A stretch of DNA of 64,000 bases from a virus. This document shows, one piece after another, positions 1 through 9,362 of this stretch (positions within the stretch are counted from its first letter, which is position 1; the number at the start of each line of letters is the position of its first letter). The notes under the pieces are model-generated. The model was not told the DNA's origin and did no database searches. It was given only the letters and a program-made list of their open reading frames with translations. The stretch spans positions 1 through 64,000 of the IMG/VR virus record IMGVR_UViG_3300021373_002437; one strand, written 5' to 3'. A program made the translations under genes and the position numbers.

Positions 1-573
1 GGGTTGCTAGATAAATCTATTAATAGCTGGGTTATAGGAGAAAGGAGACCTGCGCTCGACGAGATAAAGAGATTTATTAATAATAACAATTTAAATCTAG
101 ACCCGAACGAGGTTTTTACCTTTTCATCGAAAGAAAAAACAGTGGATTCTTCCTTTTTATCACTCAAGACTGAAGGTAATCAAAATGTAATCCCTAAATT
201 TCTACTAGATAAAACAATATTTAGTTTTGTAACAGAGACTCACATTTATCAAAATATAACTTTAGTATCGGAAAAAACTTTTAAACCTCTTTTACAAAAA
301 CATCCTTTCATGGTTTATAGTCATCCTGAACACATGCACTATCTTCAAGAGTGTGGTTACGTCACTTATTCTGAAATGTTCGATGAATCTTATGATTATG
401 AAAATGATGAGAACAAAATAAAAATTTTAATTGATAATTTATTGTCCTTTAAAGATCGTGTAGTTGGCAAGGAACGTATTATCGAAGAGAAGTTGGAATA
501 TAATAGACAGCATTTTTTGACTATACCATGCAAGGAAAAAACAAAAAAGAAACTTTTGGATTTTTTTGAATGA
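1..573 (+). CDS. Glycosyltransferase-like protein, C-terminal part (cut by window edge)
   Basis: The reading frame is open from base 1, so the gene probably begins upstream; the first in-window start-like codon is TTG at 4. The visible ~190 residues contain the stretch SEKTFKPLLQKHPF followed by HYLQECGYVTYSEMFDESYD. This pattern of a conserved Glu-Lys-Thr-Phe, then a Pro-Phe turn, then a Gly-rich strand ending near DESYD recurs in C-terminal domains of GT-B-like glycosyltransferases of phages and bacteria. The family is inferred from motif memory only. Its stop overlaps the next start as ATGA, so it belongs to the same translationally coupled operon. Confidence 0.5.
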   Translation, partial: GLLDKSINSWVIGERRPALDEIKRFINNNNLNLDPNEVFTFSSKEKTVDSSFLSLKTEGNQNVIPKFLLDKTIFSFVTETHIYQNITLVSEKTFKPLLQKHPFMVYSHPEHMHYLQECGYVTYSEMFDESYDYENDENKIKILIDNLLSFKDRVVGKERIIEEKLEYNRQHFLTIPCKEKTKKKLLDFFE

Positions 574-2462
574 AGAAGATAGTATTGGTACAACCAAATT
601 ACAGGCAAGGGCCAAAAGAATTAAATGCATACTACCTCCCATATTCAGTAGGGGTACTATGGGCATATGCTATACAGTTTGAAACTATAACAAAAACCTA
701 TGAATTGGATAAAATTGTCTGGAAAAGGGATTTGATAGATGGTATAATAGATAGTTTCGATGACATAGATGTGGTAGCTTTCAGTACATATGTCTGGAAC
801 AAGAATTATAATTTTGAATTGGCAAGACGAATTAAAGAGCGAAACCCCTCTTGTATTACTATTTTCGGAGGACCAGAAATACAACTACAAAATAAAACGC
901 TCTTTTTACAGAACCCCTTTATGGATTATGTTGTAAAATTGGAGGGGGAATATGTGTTTAAAGATTTGTTGGAAAATTTGGATACCCCAGAACACATTAA
1001 AGGCATACTGATAAACAGGAACGGTGCAGTAATTGATACAGGAGAACCTACCCGAATTACGGATTTGAGTAGTTTACCCAGTCCATATCTTTCTGGTGTT
1101 TTCGATGGTTTGGTTGAAGATTATCCTGACGTTGAATGGAATGCCACATTGGAAACGAATCGCGGGTGCCCATATTCCTGTACCTTCTGCGATTGGGGCA
1201 GTTTAACATATAGTAAAGTTAAGAAGTTTGAATTAGATCGGGTATATGCAGAATTGGAGTGGATGGGTAAAACTGGCTGTGGATTTGTCAGTGTGACTGA
1301 CGCCAACTTTGGAATTTTCTTGGAGCGCGATAATCTAATTGTAGATAAACTTTTAGAAATACAAGAAGAGTACGGCAATCCATACACATTCAGCGTGACA
1401 TGGGCGAAGAACCAGAAGAGCGGGGTTATTGATATTGTTAAGAAGCTTACTGATAGTCCAAAGTCTAATCAGGGACTCACAGTAAGTGTTCAGAGTATGG
1501 ATTTGTCTGTTCTTGAAAACATTAAACGCAAAAATCTTAATCAGCATAAGATAGAAGAGATTTTTGAAATATGTGAAGAACGCAATATACCAACTTACAC
1601 AGAGGTAATATTGGGGTTACCGGGAGAAACCCTTGAGAGTTGGAAGCAAAATTTTTGGGAGTTGTTTGACGCTGGTGCCCACACCGGGTTAAATATTTTT
1701 CAGGCTCAACTACTAGAGAATGCTGAAATGAACTTGGGACAAACAGATGAATTTGAAATGACTTCTCAAGTTGTTTATGATTATATGAGTGGTAGTTATG
1801 ATGAAGACCCGATAAAAGAAGGGGTAAGAGCAGTAACTTCTACTAACACTATGTCTTTTGATGAGATGTTGGATGCACAAATTTTTAGTTGGTTTTTAAA
1901 TACATTTCATGTAAATGGGTTGACAAACTATATAAGTAGATTTTTACACAAAAATACAGATATAAATTATGAAAAGTTCTATGGTGGCTTGTATAAGTAT
2001 TTGCAACATGATAGCTGGTTCAAGGAGCAGGAAGATCAAGTAAGACAGTATTATAGAAAGTGGATGGAATCTGGTTTTATAAATCATCCAAAAATTGCTG
2101 GTGTTGAAATACACGGATGGAATTTAATACACCGTACAATTCTACAGATACATGTAGAAAAGAAAGTTGGTATGGTATTTGATTTGATATATAAATATTG
2201 TGAAAATATTTTTGATGGCGCAGAATTGTTAAATGATATATACAAATTTCAATCTACATATTTTATAGAGTGTGATGATAAGGTAAATTACCCAAAGACT
2301 ATTGATTTTAACTACGATTTTTTGTCTGGTGAATTTAAATTACCTGCGACTTATGTTTTCGATTTTCCAGAAGATAAAAACATGACAGACCAAACCTTTT
2401 TAGAGAATATATATTTTAGAAGGCGAAAAAATTTTGGTAAGGCTGAAATAAAGAAATTGTAA
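570..2462 (+). CDS. Cobalamin-binding-type radical SAM enzyme
   Basis: A 630-residue protein with B12-type radical SAM architecture. The N-terminal ~180 residues look like the Rossmann-like cobalamin-binding domain (VVAFSTYVW near 68-76, TIFGGPEIQ near 97-105). The radical SAM core starts at residue ~190 with RGCPYSCTFCDWG, giving the [4Fe-4S] ligands C200, C204 and C207 (CxxxCxxC). LGLPGET near 350 is the usual later motif of this class. Characterised members do methylations, ring contractions or other radical chemistry; the substrate cannot be told here. The C-terminal ~230 residues are an additional unrecognised domain. The start is coupled by ATGA to the preceding stop. It is the first of seven radical SAM genes in the operon and differs in architecture from the other six. 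Confidence 0.88.
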   Translation: MKKIVLVQPNYRQGPKELNAYYLPYSVGVLWAYAIQFETITKTYELDKIVWKRDLIDGIIDSFDDIDVVAFSTYVWNKNYNFELARRIKERNPSCITIFGGPEIQLQNKTLFLQNPFMDYVVKLEGEYVFKDLLENLDTPEHIKGILINRNGAVIDTGEPTRITDLSSLPSPYLSGVFDGLVEDYPDVEWNATLETNRGCPYSCTFCDWGSLTYSKVKKFELDRVYAELEWMGKTGCGFVSVTDANFGIFLERDNLIVDKLLEIQEEYGNPYTFSVTWAKNQKSGVIDIVKKLTDSPKSNQGLTVSVQSMDLSVLENIKRKNLNQHKIEEIFEICEERNIPTYTEVILGLPGETLESWKQNFWELFDAGAHTGLNIFQAQLLENAEMNLGQTDEFEMTSQVVYDYMSGSYDEDPIKEGVRAVTSTNTMSFDEMLDAQIFSWFLNTFHVNGLTNYISRFLHKNTDINYEKFYGGLYKYLQHDSWFKEQEDQVRQYYRKWMESGFINHPKIAGVEIHGWNLIHRTILQIHVEKKVGMVFDLIYKYCENIFDGAELLNDIYKFQSTYFIECDDKVNYPKTIDFNYDFLSGEFKLPATYVFDFPEDKNMTDQTFLENIYFRRRKNFGKAEIKKL

Positions 2463-3299
2463 ATGGAATTTTTTATTGAATATGAAACATATGAAGGGAA
2501 TTCAGATTCCTTGTGTTATTCTTTGTTTGAAAATGAGGTTGTTGATGCGTGGTTGGAATGTATCCAAATCGGTAGACCAGAATTGAATTTTGGTTTTTAT
2601 GGATTGTCTAGACTTGACATAGCAGAAGTATCTTTAAAATTGGCTGCTGCCTATGAGAAAATATCTGAAAAATTATTAGAAAAAGATCAAAACATCGATG
2701 TAAGTAAAATACTAATTGATGGTGCTGTCGATCAACACTTGTTAAATAGACTTCATGCAATTTTTCATCATTACAAAGATAGGGATTTGCAATATGGTTT
2801 AACCGGTAACACTTATCAAGAAATTCTACAACAATTGAATGGTTTGGTTCATTTACTAGAATCACAACCACACAAGAACTCCTACCAGTTTATAATTAAC
2901 CCGGTTAGAAACTATCGTGGAGTGGAAATTCCTGATCATTGGTATAAAAAATACTTTTCAGGGCCCGAACAACACGGAGATTTGGTTTTGGGGTACGGTA
3001 CTGTCGGCAAGGAATTGTTGGAAATATATAAAACAAAAGATGTAAAAAATTTAAATCTTATTAGCCCACAAAAATATGTGTATGGGGAATTTAGACAAAT
3101 TTTTAATGGAGAGATTAATTACATAAGTACAGAACAGCTTAGACTGTGGTGTGCAGAGAGTGGAAAATCTTCATTACATGAAAGAGAACTCTATACCTTT
3201 AGACCAAAGTTAGGAAAAATAAAAACAGATTTGAGCTTTAAACAATTGAGGCAAAAGTGCTTGACGTTTAAAAAAGTATTAGGAGTTGAGGTAGACTGA
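2463..3299 (+). CDS. Unrecognised family, paralogue A (radical SAM cassette)
   Basis: A 278-residue, apparently soluble protein that I do not recognise. It shares a sparse pattern with the products at 4576-5430 and 8303-9361. The shared pieces are a helix with LNRLHAIFHHY (near residue 94), a helix with LNGLVHLLE (near 125), a strand like NPVRNYRG, a LGYGTVGKELLEIY segment (near 177), and a later YGEFRQIF segment. Paired His residues on two predicted helices suggest a helical metal or cofactor site, but this is inference. It starts immediately after the stop of the B12-type radical SAM gene. Its repeated occurrence next to radical SAM genes suggests it is a partner or substrate carrier; no function is claimed. 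Confidence 0.75.
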   Translation: MEFFIEYETYEGNSDSLCYSLFENEVVDAWLECIQIGRPELNFGFYGLSRLDIAEVSLKLAAAYEKISEKLLEKDQNIDVSKILIDGAVDQHLLNRLHAIFHHYKDRDLQYGLTGNTYQEILQQLNGLVHLLESQPHKNSYQFIINPVRNYRGVEIPDHWYKKYFSGPEQHGDLVLGYGTVGKELLEIYKTKDVKNLNLISPQKYVYGEFRQIFNGEINYISTEQLRLWCAESGKSSLHERELYTFRPKLGKIKTDLSFKQLRQKCLTFKKVLGVEVD

Positions 3300-3332
3300 T
3301 GTAAGTGACTATGGTGTGTCATTGGTGATGTT

Positions 3333-4571
3333 ATGAAAATAGGTTTTATTGGAATCGGAAAACTTGGATTGTCTTGTGCTGAAAAGATTGCGGAATGTGG
3401 GTATTCCGTAGAGGGTTATGATATAACCCAAAAAAATACCAAAAATGTAAGTCAGGTTAGTACCATTGAGGAAGTAGTAGCAGACAAAGAAATCGTATTT
3501 GTGGCTGTCCCGACACCACATGACTCGAATTATGATGGTCGAAACCCCACATCACATCTGCCGCCCAAAGATTTTTATTATGATGTTGTTAAATCTGTTT
3601 TGGCTGAAGCAAACGACCATATGAATGAGAATCAAGTTCTTGTTTTGATCAGCACTGTTATTCCGGGCACCATAAGAAGTGAGATTATCCCTTTAATTAC
3701 TAATACTCAGTTTACATATAATCCTTATCTTATCGCCATGGGTAGTGTGTCTTGGGATATGGTAAACCCAGAAATGGTGATAATTGGAACTGAGACTGGT
3801 TCTAATGATGATGCTGCAAAGAAACTGGTAAATTTTTATAAGACCATAATGCAAAATGACCCAAGGTATGTACTGGGGACATGGGATGAAGCGGAAGCAA
3901 TCAAAATTTTTTACAACACATTCATCAGTACCAAGATTTCTCTTGTTAACATGATACAGGATGTAGCAGAAATTCAGGGAAATATTGATGTTGATGTGGT
4001 CACAGAAGCATTAGCACAAAGCGATATGCGTATCATGGGACCACAATATATGAAAGCTGGTATGGGTGATGGTGGTGGCTGTCACCCCAGAGATAATATT
4101 GCCCTAAGACACATGGCCCAGAAATTAGGTCTTGGGTATGACTTGTTTGCTAGTATAATGGGTGCCAGAGAGATGCAGGCAAAAAATCTTGCAAAATTAT
4201 TGGTTGAGCTTGCAGATACCCACAATAAGAATATATATATTCATGGAAAGTCCTACAAACCTGATGTAGATTTTTTGGATGGAAGTTACAGCATCCTTGT
4301 TGCATATTATTGTGAAGAGATTGGGTTTGATGTGACATACGTAGACCCCTTGACTGGGGATGATAATCAACCTGAAGAGCCATGTGTAATTCTTTTAGCC
4401 CACAGCCCAGCTACAACTTACAGATATACAACTAAGGAAACCGAAAAGGCAGATCAACTGTATTGCAAAATTCCTGATGGTAGTATAGTGGTTGACCCGT
4501 GGAGAAAATATGTTAATGAAAACTGCAAGGTAATACATTACGGCAACACCAGATATAACAGGGGGGGTTGA
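3333..4571 (+). CDS. UDP-glucose/GDP-mannose 6-dehydrogenase-like protein
   Basis: A 412-residue NAD-dependent dehydrogenase of the UDP-glucose dehydrogenase superfamily. Members oxidise a nucleotide sugar twice to a uronic acid. The N-terminal Rossmann motif is G7-x-G9-x-x-G12 (GFIGIGKLG), and VFVAVPTP near 55-62 is the typical strand of the family. The central helix has K191 and N195 (AIKIFYNTF) and the catalytic cysteine is C250 in MGDGGGCHPRDN. The C-terminal domain opens with HGKSYKPDVDFLDGS, close to the usual GxxYKPxxxDxRxS. It is slightly shorter than bacterial enzymes (about 430-450). It may supply an activated sugar acid for the glycosyltransferase-like genes of this genome; the exact sugar is unknown. 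Confidence 0.85.
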   Translation: MKIGFIGIGKLGLSCAEKIAECGYSVEGYDITQKNTKNVSQVSTIEEVVADKEIVFVAVPTPHDSNYDGRNPTSHLPPKDFYYDVVKSVLAEANDHMNENQVLVLISTVIPGTIRSEIIPLITNTQFTYNPYLIAMGSVSWDMVNPEMVIIGTETGSNDDAAKKLVNFYKTIMQNDPRYVLGTWDEAEAIKIFYNTFISTKISLVNMIQDVAEIQGNIDVDVVTEALAQSDMRIMGPQYMKAGMGDGGGCHPRDNIALRHMAQKLGLGYDLFASIMGAREMQAKNLAKLLVELADTHNKNIYIHGKSYKPDVDFLDGSYSILVAYYCEEIGFDVTYVDPLTGDDNQPEEPCVILLAHSPATTYRYTTKETEKADQLYCKIPDGSIVVDPWRKYVNENCKVIHYGNTRYNRGG

Positions 4572-4575
4572 GATT

Positions 4576-5430
4576 TTGTATATTAATGTATCTATATGTG
4601 ATGATGAAAAAGAACATACTTTTAGAATCGACCTGTTGTCTAACAAATATGTTGATCATTTATTTGAAAAACATGAAATATCTGGTAACTGGTCTTGGCA
4701 GAGAGTTGCTGTTCCGTCTGAATTGGATTATGATGCGGATAGAATAAAAGAATTGTGGGATGGGTGCCTTTCTTGTTACTATAAATTTTTAGACTTGATA
4801 GGAGCAAAAGATTTGGCAGCCCCCCCAGAAACTTTTGATTTTACCAATAAACATACGAATACTTTCCATCGAATTTTTACAACATACAACATTTCCTGTA
4901 CATACTATGGGGTTGAGTATGAATTTAAACAAGAAGCGTTGGATGAAGTGGAAGAACTTAATGTTCTTATTCATGAACTTGAAAAATATATTCCAAATAA
5001 AACAATCGATGATTTCAAGAAAGATTTTGGAAAGGTGGCGTGGATAGATATTCAGGGAGACAATCACGAGAAAGAAACTAGATTCAATTTTTATGAATCC
5101 GACAGAGAGTTTGTAAATAATTTTTCTGAGTATTGTAATGTTTTTTGCATCAAACATATATTGGGGAAAGACCATTTGATCGGTTATTTAAATGAAGATG
5201 AAAGTCATCATTGGGATATAACAAATTTTCATTTGGGTTATTGTGGGTTTTGTTTGGATTTCCGGGGCGATTTACAACGGGTGTGGAAATACCCACCGTT
5301 GAAAGATTGGGCTGGAGAGGTTTCTTTATCATATTATCCGGTGGGTAGAATATCCGAAGAAGATATGGATGTAATTAGAGGACTTTCTAGTAATGTGAAA
5401 GTTGTAGGGGTTGAATATATAAATGGCTGA
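4576..5430 (+). CDS. Unrecognised family, paralogue B (radical SAM cassette)
   Basis: A 284-residue protein, probably started at the TTG at 4576, four bases after the dehydrogenase stop; no ATG fits better. It is related by pattern to the products at 2463-3299 and 8303-9361: TNTFHRIFTTY (near 93) corresponds to LNRLHAIFHHY and LNQLHHHFEIL, and ELNVLIHELE (near 126) corresponds to LNGLVHLLE and LNNLVHELQ. The N-terminus is more divergent and the C-terminal part has YCGFCLDFRGDLQ in place of the YGEF/SGEF segment. The end overlaps the first twitch radical SAM gene by 8 bases. Function is unknown. Confidence 0.72.
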   Translation: MYINVSICDDEKEHTFRIDLLSNKYVDHLFEKHEISGNWSWQRVAVPSELDYDADRIKELWDGCLSCYYKFLDLIGAKDLAAPPETFDFTNKHTNTFHRIFTTYNISCTYYGVEYEFKQEALDEVEELNVLIHELEKYIPNKTIDDFKKDFGKVAWIDIQGDNHEKETRFNFYESDREFVNNFSEYCNVFCIKHILGKDHLIGYLNEDESHHWDITNFHLGYCGFCLDFRGDLQRVWKYPPLKDWAGEVSLSYYPVGRISEEDMDVIRGLSSNVKVVGVEYING

Positions 5431-6883
5431 ACAATTCACGGACAATACGAAAAATGAAGATCGTATTAAGATTTTAGAGATAAAACGTGATCAAATCAAT
5501 GAGGTAAGTCCTTCTTTTTGTACTGCCAAATGGTTACAAACGACTCTTTATTTACAGACTGGATTTAATCATTCTTGTCACCACCCATCACCACACAAAA
5601 TACCAGTGAAAGAAGTTCTAGAAAATCCTGCTGCACTTCATAACAGCAAATTTAAAAAAGAACAGCGTGAAAAGATGTTGGCGGGAGAACGACCAAAAGA
5701 ATGTGATTATTGCTGGAATATAGAAGATTTAGATAATAAGTATTTCTCTGATAGGCATTATAAAACGTCCGACTATTGGGCTTGGGATAGGTTCGACGAG
5801 ATAACAAATTCAAATCCAGAAGATGATATTTTTCCTTCTTATCTGGAAGTTTCCTTCTCAAATGCTTGTAACTTTGCATGTTCTTATTGTTCCCCAGATA
5901 TAAGTTCGAAGTGGATGAAGGACATTAAAAGTAATGGCCCATATCCCGTCAAGTTTGGTAGCCACCACCTTTCTTATTTGCGAGAGAGAGAACAGTTCCC
6001 ATACTCACACGATGAATATAATCCATACGTCGAAGCCTTTGACAAATGGTTCCCAGAAGCGTATCCCCATCTAAAAGTTTTTCGTATTACTGGTGGTGAA
6101 CCAACCATGTCAAAAGATTTCTGGAAAACCTTGGATTTTATACTTGAGAATCCAAGACCCGATCTTGAGATTTCAATTAATACTAATCTGGGCACACCAA
6201 AAGAATTGATTGATCGTTTAATTGTTTATGCTAAGAAATTAGATGAGACTTGTAAGGAATGTTTAATATTTACTAGCTGCGAAGCCTACAAAGAGCAAGC
6301 AGAGTATATTAGAGACGGTATGAATTATGACTATTGGTATTCTAATATTGTAAGGTTCCTAGAAGAGACCGATTGTAAAGTTTGTACTATGACAACGATT
6401 AATGTGTTGAGCTTACCATCATTTTCTAGGTGGCTTGATGATATGATGCAGCTACGAATTAAATATGATAAAGACAAATATGCACACCGAACCCCGATAA
6501 GTTTTAATTATTTGAGGTTCCCACCACACTTACAGGTGACCATTCTACCAAGAAAATATAGAGAGCGGTTTGCTAGGGAATTATCGGCTACAGCATTACA
6601 GTGGCATAAGAGAAATACTAGAATTGCCCATGCGAAGATATATCTAGAAGAACAAGATCAGATTGCTAGGTTCTGTGAATATTTGTTGAAAGATACTACT
6701 TCTGGTCCAAAGTACCGGGAAAATTTTATGCAGTTCATACAGCATTATGATTATAGAAGAAATAAAAACTTTACTGAAACTTTCCCGCAATATAAAAAGC
6801 TTTATGGAGAATGGCAAGAAGAATATGCAGAATCTCTATCAGCCGATAAGAGAAATCTTGAGTTAGGTAACCACGTTGAGTGA
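5423..6883 (+). CDS. Twitch-type radical SAM protein (SCHHP subgroup, 1)
   Basis: A 486-residue radical SAM protein with inverted domain order. An N-terminal twitch-like auxiliary cluster domain carries C33 (PSFCTAKW), C52 (SCHHP, 51-55), and C94/C97 (ERPKECDYCW). The core follows with C149, C153 and C156 (NACNFACSYC) and RITGGEPTMS near 220. The end carries YDYRRNKNFTETFPQY, a signature shared by its neighbours. It forms a subgroup with 6876-8306 and 9363-10760, all having HKIP after SCHHP. The chemistry is presumably SAM cleavage to a 5'-deoxyadenosyl radical; the substrate is unknown. It overlaps the neighbours on both sides, indicating translational coupling. Confidence 0.88.
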   Translation: MAEQFTDNTKNEDRIKILEIKRDQINEVSPSFCTAKWLQTTLYLQTGFNHSCHHPSPHKIPVKEVLENPAALHNSKFKKEQREKMLAGERPKECDYCWNIEDLDNKYFSDRHYKTSDYWAWDRFDEITNSNPEDDIFPSYLEVSFSNACNFACSYCSPDISSKWMKDIKSNGPYPVKFGSHHLSYLREREQFPYSHDEYNPYVEAFDKWFPEAYPHLKVFRITGGEPTMSKDFWKTLDFILENPRPDLEISINTNLGTPKELIDRLIVYAKKLDETCKECLIFTSCEAYKEQAEYIRDGMNYDYWYSNIVRFLEETDCKVCTMTTINVLSLPSFSRWLDDMMQLRIKYDKDKYAHRTPISFNYLRFPPHLQVTILPRKYRERFARELSATALQWHKRNTRIAHAKIYLEEQDQIARFCEYLLKDTTSGPKYRENFMQFIQHYDYRRNKNFTETFPQYKKLYGEWQEEYAESLSADKRNLELGNHVE

Positions 6884-8306
6884 TCATTTAATAGAATATA
6901 GAAAACGAGTCCTTGATGCGAAGTCCCCGTCTTTCTGTGGTGCGAAATGGTATAATGCTACTACTTGGTTAGGTAGTGGAACTACTGCATCGTGCCACCA
7001 CCCGACTGCTCATAAAATACCTCTTGTGGAGCTAGAGGCTGATCATACTGCAATACACAACACGAAGCATAAGAAAGCAGTTAGAAAGATGATGCAAGAA
7101 GGCGAAAGGCCAAAGGAGTGTGAATATTGTTGGCGCATTGAGGATATGGGTAAGGATTCTGTTTCGGATAGAGTTTTCAAATCAGAAATCTACAGCGAAG
7201 AAGACCTTCAGAAAGCTTATGAAATGGATTGGAAAGATAGTGTTGATTTAAAGACTTTTGAAATTGCTTTTGATCGAACATGTAACCTAGCATGTTCTTA
7301 TTGCAACCCCTCCTTTTCTTCTACGTGGGCTAGGGACATTAAAAAACTGGGTCCATACCAGAATCTTTTATCTGATGGAGCGGGTGCGTTTGAACAAGAT
7401 GGTTCTTGGACTGAGCCTTATGGTAGAGACGAAGAGAACCCGTATATCACAGCATTTTGGAAGTGGTGGGATGATGGGTTGTCAGATAGTCTAGAAGAAT
7501 TACGTATTACTGGTGGTGAACCCCTAATGTCTGGTAACACTTGGAAGTTATTTGATTGGTTTGAACAACAAGATTCTGACATGAGGTTTGCAATCAATAC
7601 AAATTTCATGGCAAAGGACGAAATTGTTGATCGTTTGATTGAAAAATCTCACCACATAAAACATTTTGAGCTTTATACTAGTGCTGAGTGTTATGGCACC
7701 CAGCAAGAATTTTTACGTGATGGGTTTGAATGGGATACATGGTCGAAAAATATGGACCGATTTGCAGAAGAGGGTAATTATCATAGCATAAATATCATGA
7801 TGACGATCACTGCTTTGAGTGTGTTTTCTATTACAGAATTCTTAGACGAAGTTACAGATATGAAGCAGAGAAGTCGTGCTGGCAAACATCCTGTAATAAG
7901 CGTCAATATTTTGAGGTTCCCTAGCTTCCAAAGCGTTGTGACATTACCAGAACATATAAGAGCATTTTGTAGAAACGAGTTGTTTCTTTGGATTGAAGAG
8001 AATAAAAATTTGCCCTGTTGGTTAGATTTTGAAATCGCCAGCCTGCAAAGACTGGTCGATTATCTGTATTCATACGACTCTCCATTTGAGAAGGCTAGTG
8101 AGTTGGAGGTTCGACAACAAGACTTAAAATCTTTCTTTGATCAATACTGTGATCGTAGAGGTAAGGACATAAACGTATTTCCAACAATTTTTACCGAATG
8201 GTATAATTCTTTGGAAAGTGGGTATAAGAAAGCAGCTTTGAAGTCTGGAGATAATACTAGATTTTTGGATGATAATAGATTAATAGAACTGAGGGACATA
8301 TTATGA
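6876..8306 (+). CDS. Twitch-type radical SAM protein (SCHHP subgroup, 2)
   Basis: A 476-residue paralogue of the preceding protein. The start is the TTG at 6876, overlapping the previous stop by 8 bases; the next in-frame ATG would delete the N-terminal cluster ligands. Twitch ligands are C21 (PSFCGAKW), C40 (SCHHP), C82 and C85 (ERPKECEYCW). Radical SAM ligands are C136, C140 and C143 (RTCNLACSYC), followed by RITGGEPLMS. The C-terminal CDRRGKDINVFPTIF matches the DxRR...FP signature of the group. The region NILRFPSFQSVVTLPEH corresponds to NYLRFPPHLQVTILPRK in the first copy. Divergence between copies is large, so this is an old duplication and probably specialised in substrate. Confidence 0.88.
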   Translation: MSDHLIEYRKRVLDAKSPSFCGAKWYNATTWLGSGTTASCHHPTAHKIPLVELEADHTAIHNTKHKKAVRKMMQEGERPKECEYCWRIEDMGKDSVSDRVFKSEIYSEEDLQKAYEMDWKDSVDLKTFEIAFDRTCNLACSYCNPSFSSTWARDIKKLGPYQNLLSDGAGAFEQDGSWTEPYGRDEENPYITAFWKWWDDGLSDSLEELRITGGEPLMSGNTWKLFDWFEQQDSDMRFAINTNFMAKDEIVDRLIEKSHHIKHFELYTSAECYGTQQEFLRDGFEWDTWSKNMDRFAEEGNYHSINIMMTITALSVFSITEFLDEVTDMKQRSRAGKHPVISVNILRFPSFQSVVTLPEHIRAFCRNELFLWIEENKNLPCWLDFEIASLQRLVDYLYSYDSPFEKASELEVRQQDLKSFFDQYCDRRGKDINVFPTIFTEWYNSLESGYKKAALKSGDNTRFLDDNRLIELRDIL

Positions 8307-9361
8307 CAAAGACTGTTGTAATGACTTTACAAAATCCTCTTGATGAGAGTGATTTGTTGGAGATTGAATATGAAGTATTGGACACCACTATAGGTAACCA
8401 ATGGTTTGATCATTGCATCATGAATCTGAACAAACGACAAAGAGTTGAGAAAAATTTTTGTTGGTTGGGTTGGCCTGATCAAAACAGGACAGTTGAGTTT
8501 CTTGCAGAGCGACTAGAGCGTTGCGTTGATACTATAAATGAATTTGCGGATACTAATAATCCACATTGGAATGGATACCGTATAGAAAAGAGTTGGGAAG
8601 ATATTACCAGTGATGATGCCTTAAATCAACTTCATCACCATTTTGAAATTTTGATGGGACAGGTTTGGGATGTTGCAATCTATATGCGTTCTGCTGACCC
8701 AAAAACCTCCTATGCTATTCGGCAATTGAATAATTTAGTTCACGAACTACAAGCTAGGAAATATGCCAACAAATCTGGTATGACTGTTGTGAGTTATTTG
8801 GACCCGATTAGAGAAGAGTTTGACGAACAGCATTATGACAGCTTTTCTATAAACAGAAATTTTGGTGATATCTTCTTACATTACGCACAAACTGGAAAAA
8901 CACCAATAGAAGCATTTGAGGACAATGATGATTATGTGTTTAATAATAACATAAATGCATTGCGATACATGTCTGGTGAATTTAATATTTGGTGGAATGC
9001 TTCAACCTCTGAATCTGATGTAAATTCAACTAAAGAGAAACTTGGAGCATGGTTAAACGCCAGAGAAGTTATCATGCAAGAGCAAGATGATTTTTGTTAT
9101 TATGTTGACCCTGATGGTAATAAACAGGGTATCGGGTGGCTGACAGTAGCAAAGATAAAAAACCCTTTCGAAACAGAAGACGAATTGGTTGAAGAGGTTA
9201 ATAAGCGTCTTAATATATATAAGCTTGCCTGTTATATTGATGGTGAATTTGTTACTGAAATGCAGTGGGATTATAAGTGGTCTGATGAAGACTATATTGA
9301 AAATGAAGTAGAGTATTTGACTCCACTATTTCCATGCTCACAACCTAACGCTTTGGATTGA
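8303..9361 (+). CDS. Unrecognised family, paralogue C (radical SAM cassette)
   Basis: A 352-residue protein, the longest of three related copies. Its start overlaps the preceding radical SAM stop by ATGA. The shared pattern is clearest against 2463-3299: LNQLHHHFEILMG (near 114), LNNLVHELQ (near 146), VVSYLDPIR (near 162), DIFLHYAQTGKTPIEAFED (near 188), and YMSGEFNIWW (near 220). Its C-terminal ~110 residues, absent from the shortest copy, are acidic and contain YYVDPDGNKQGIGW. The His/Glu pairs on adjacent predicted helices could bind metal, but this is speculative. It sits between two SCHHP-subgroup radical SAM genes, strengthening the link between the two families. Confidence 0.75.
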   Translation: MTKTVVMTLQNPLDESDLLEIEYEVLDTTIGNQWFDHCIMNLNKRQRVEKNFCWLGWPDQNRTVEFLAERLERCVDTINEFADTNNPHWNGYRIEKSWEDITSDDALNQLHHHFEILMGQVWDVAIYMRSADPKTSYAIRQLNNLVHELQARKYANKSGMTVVSYLDPIREEFDEQHYDSFSINRNFGDIFLHYAQTGKTPIEAFEDNDDYVFNNNINALRYMSGEFNIWWNASTSESDVNSTKEKLGAWLNAREVIMQEQDDFCYYVDPDGNKQGIGWLTVAKIKNPFETEDELVEEVNKRLNIYKLACYIDGEFVTEMQWDYKWSDEDYIENEVEYLTPLFPCSQPNALD

Positions 9362-9362
9362 A

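Noticed and set aside
4789-5175. Minus-strand frame of 128 codons in paralogue B
   Set aside because: Opposes a gene that is part of a coupled operon and has a family pattern; the reverse frame is Phe/Ile/Lys-rich noise.
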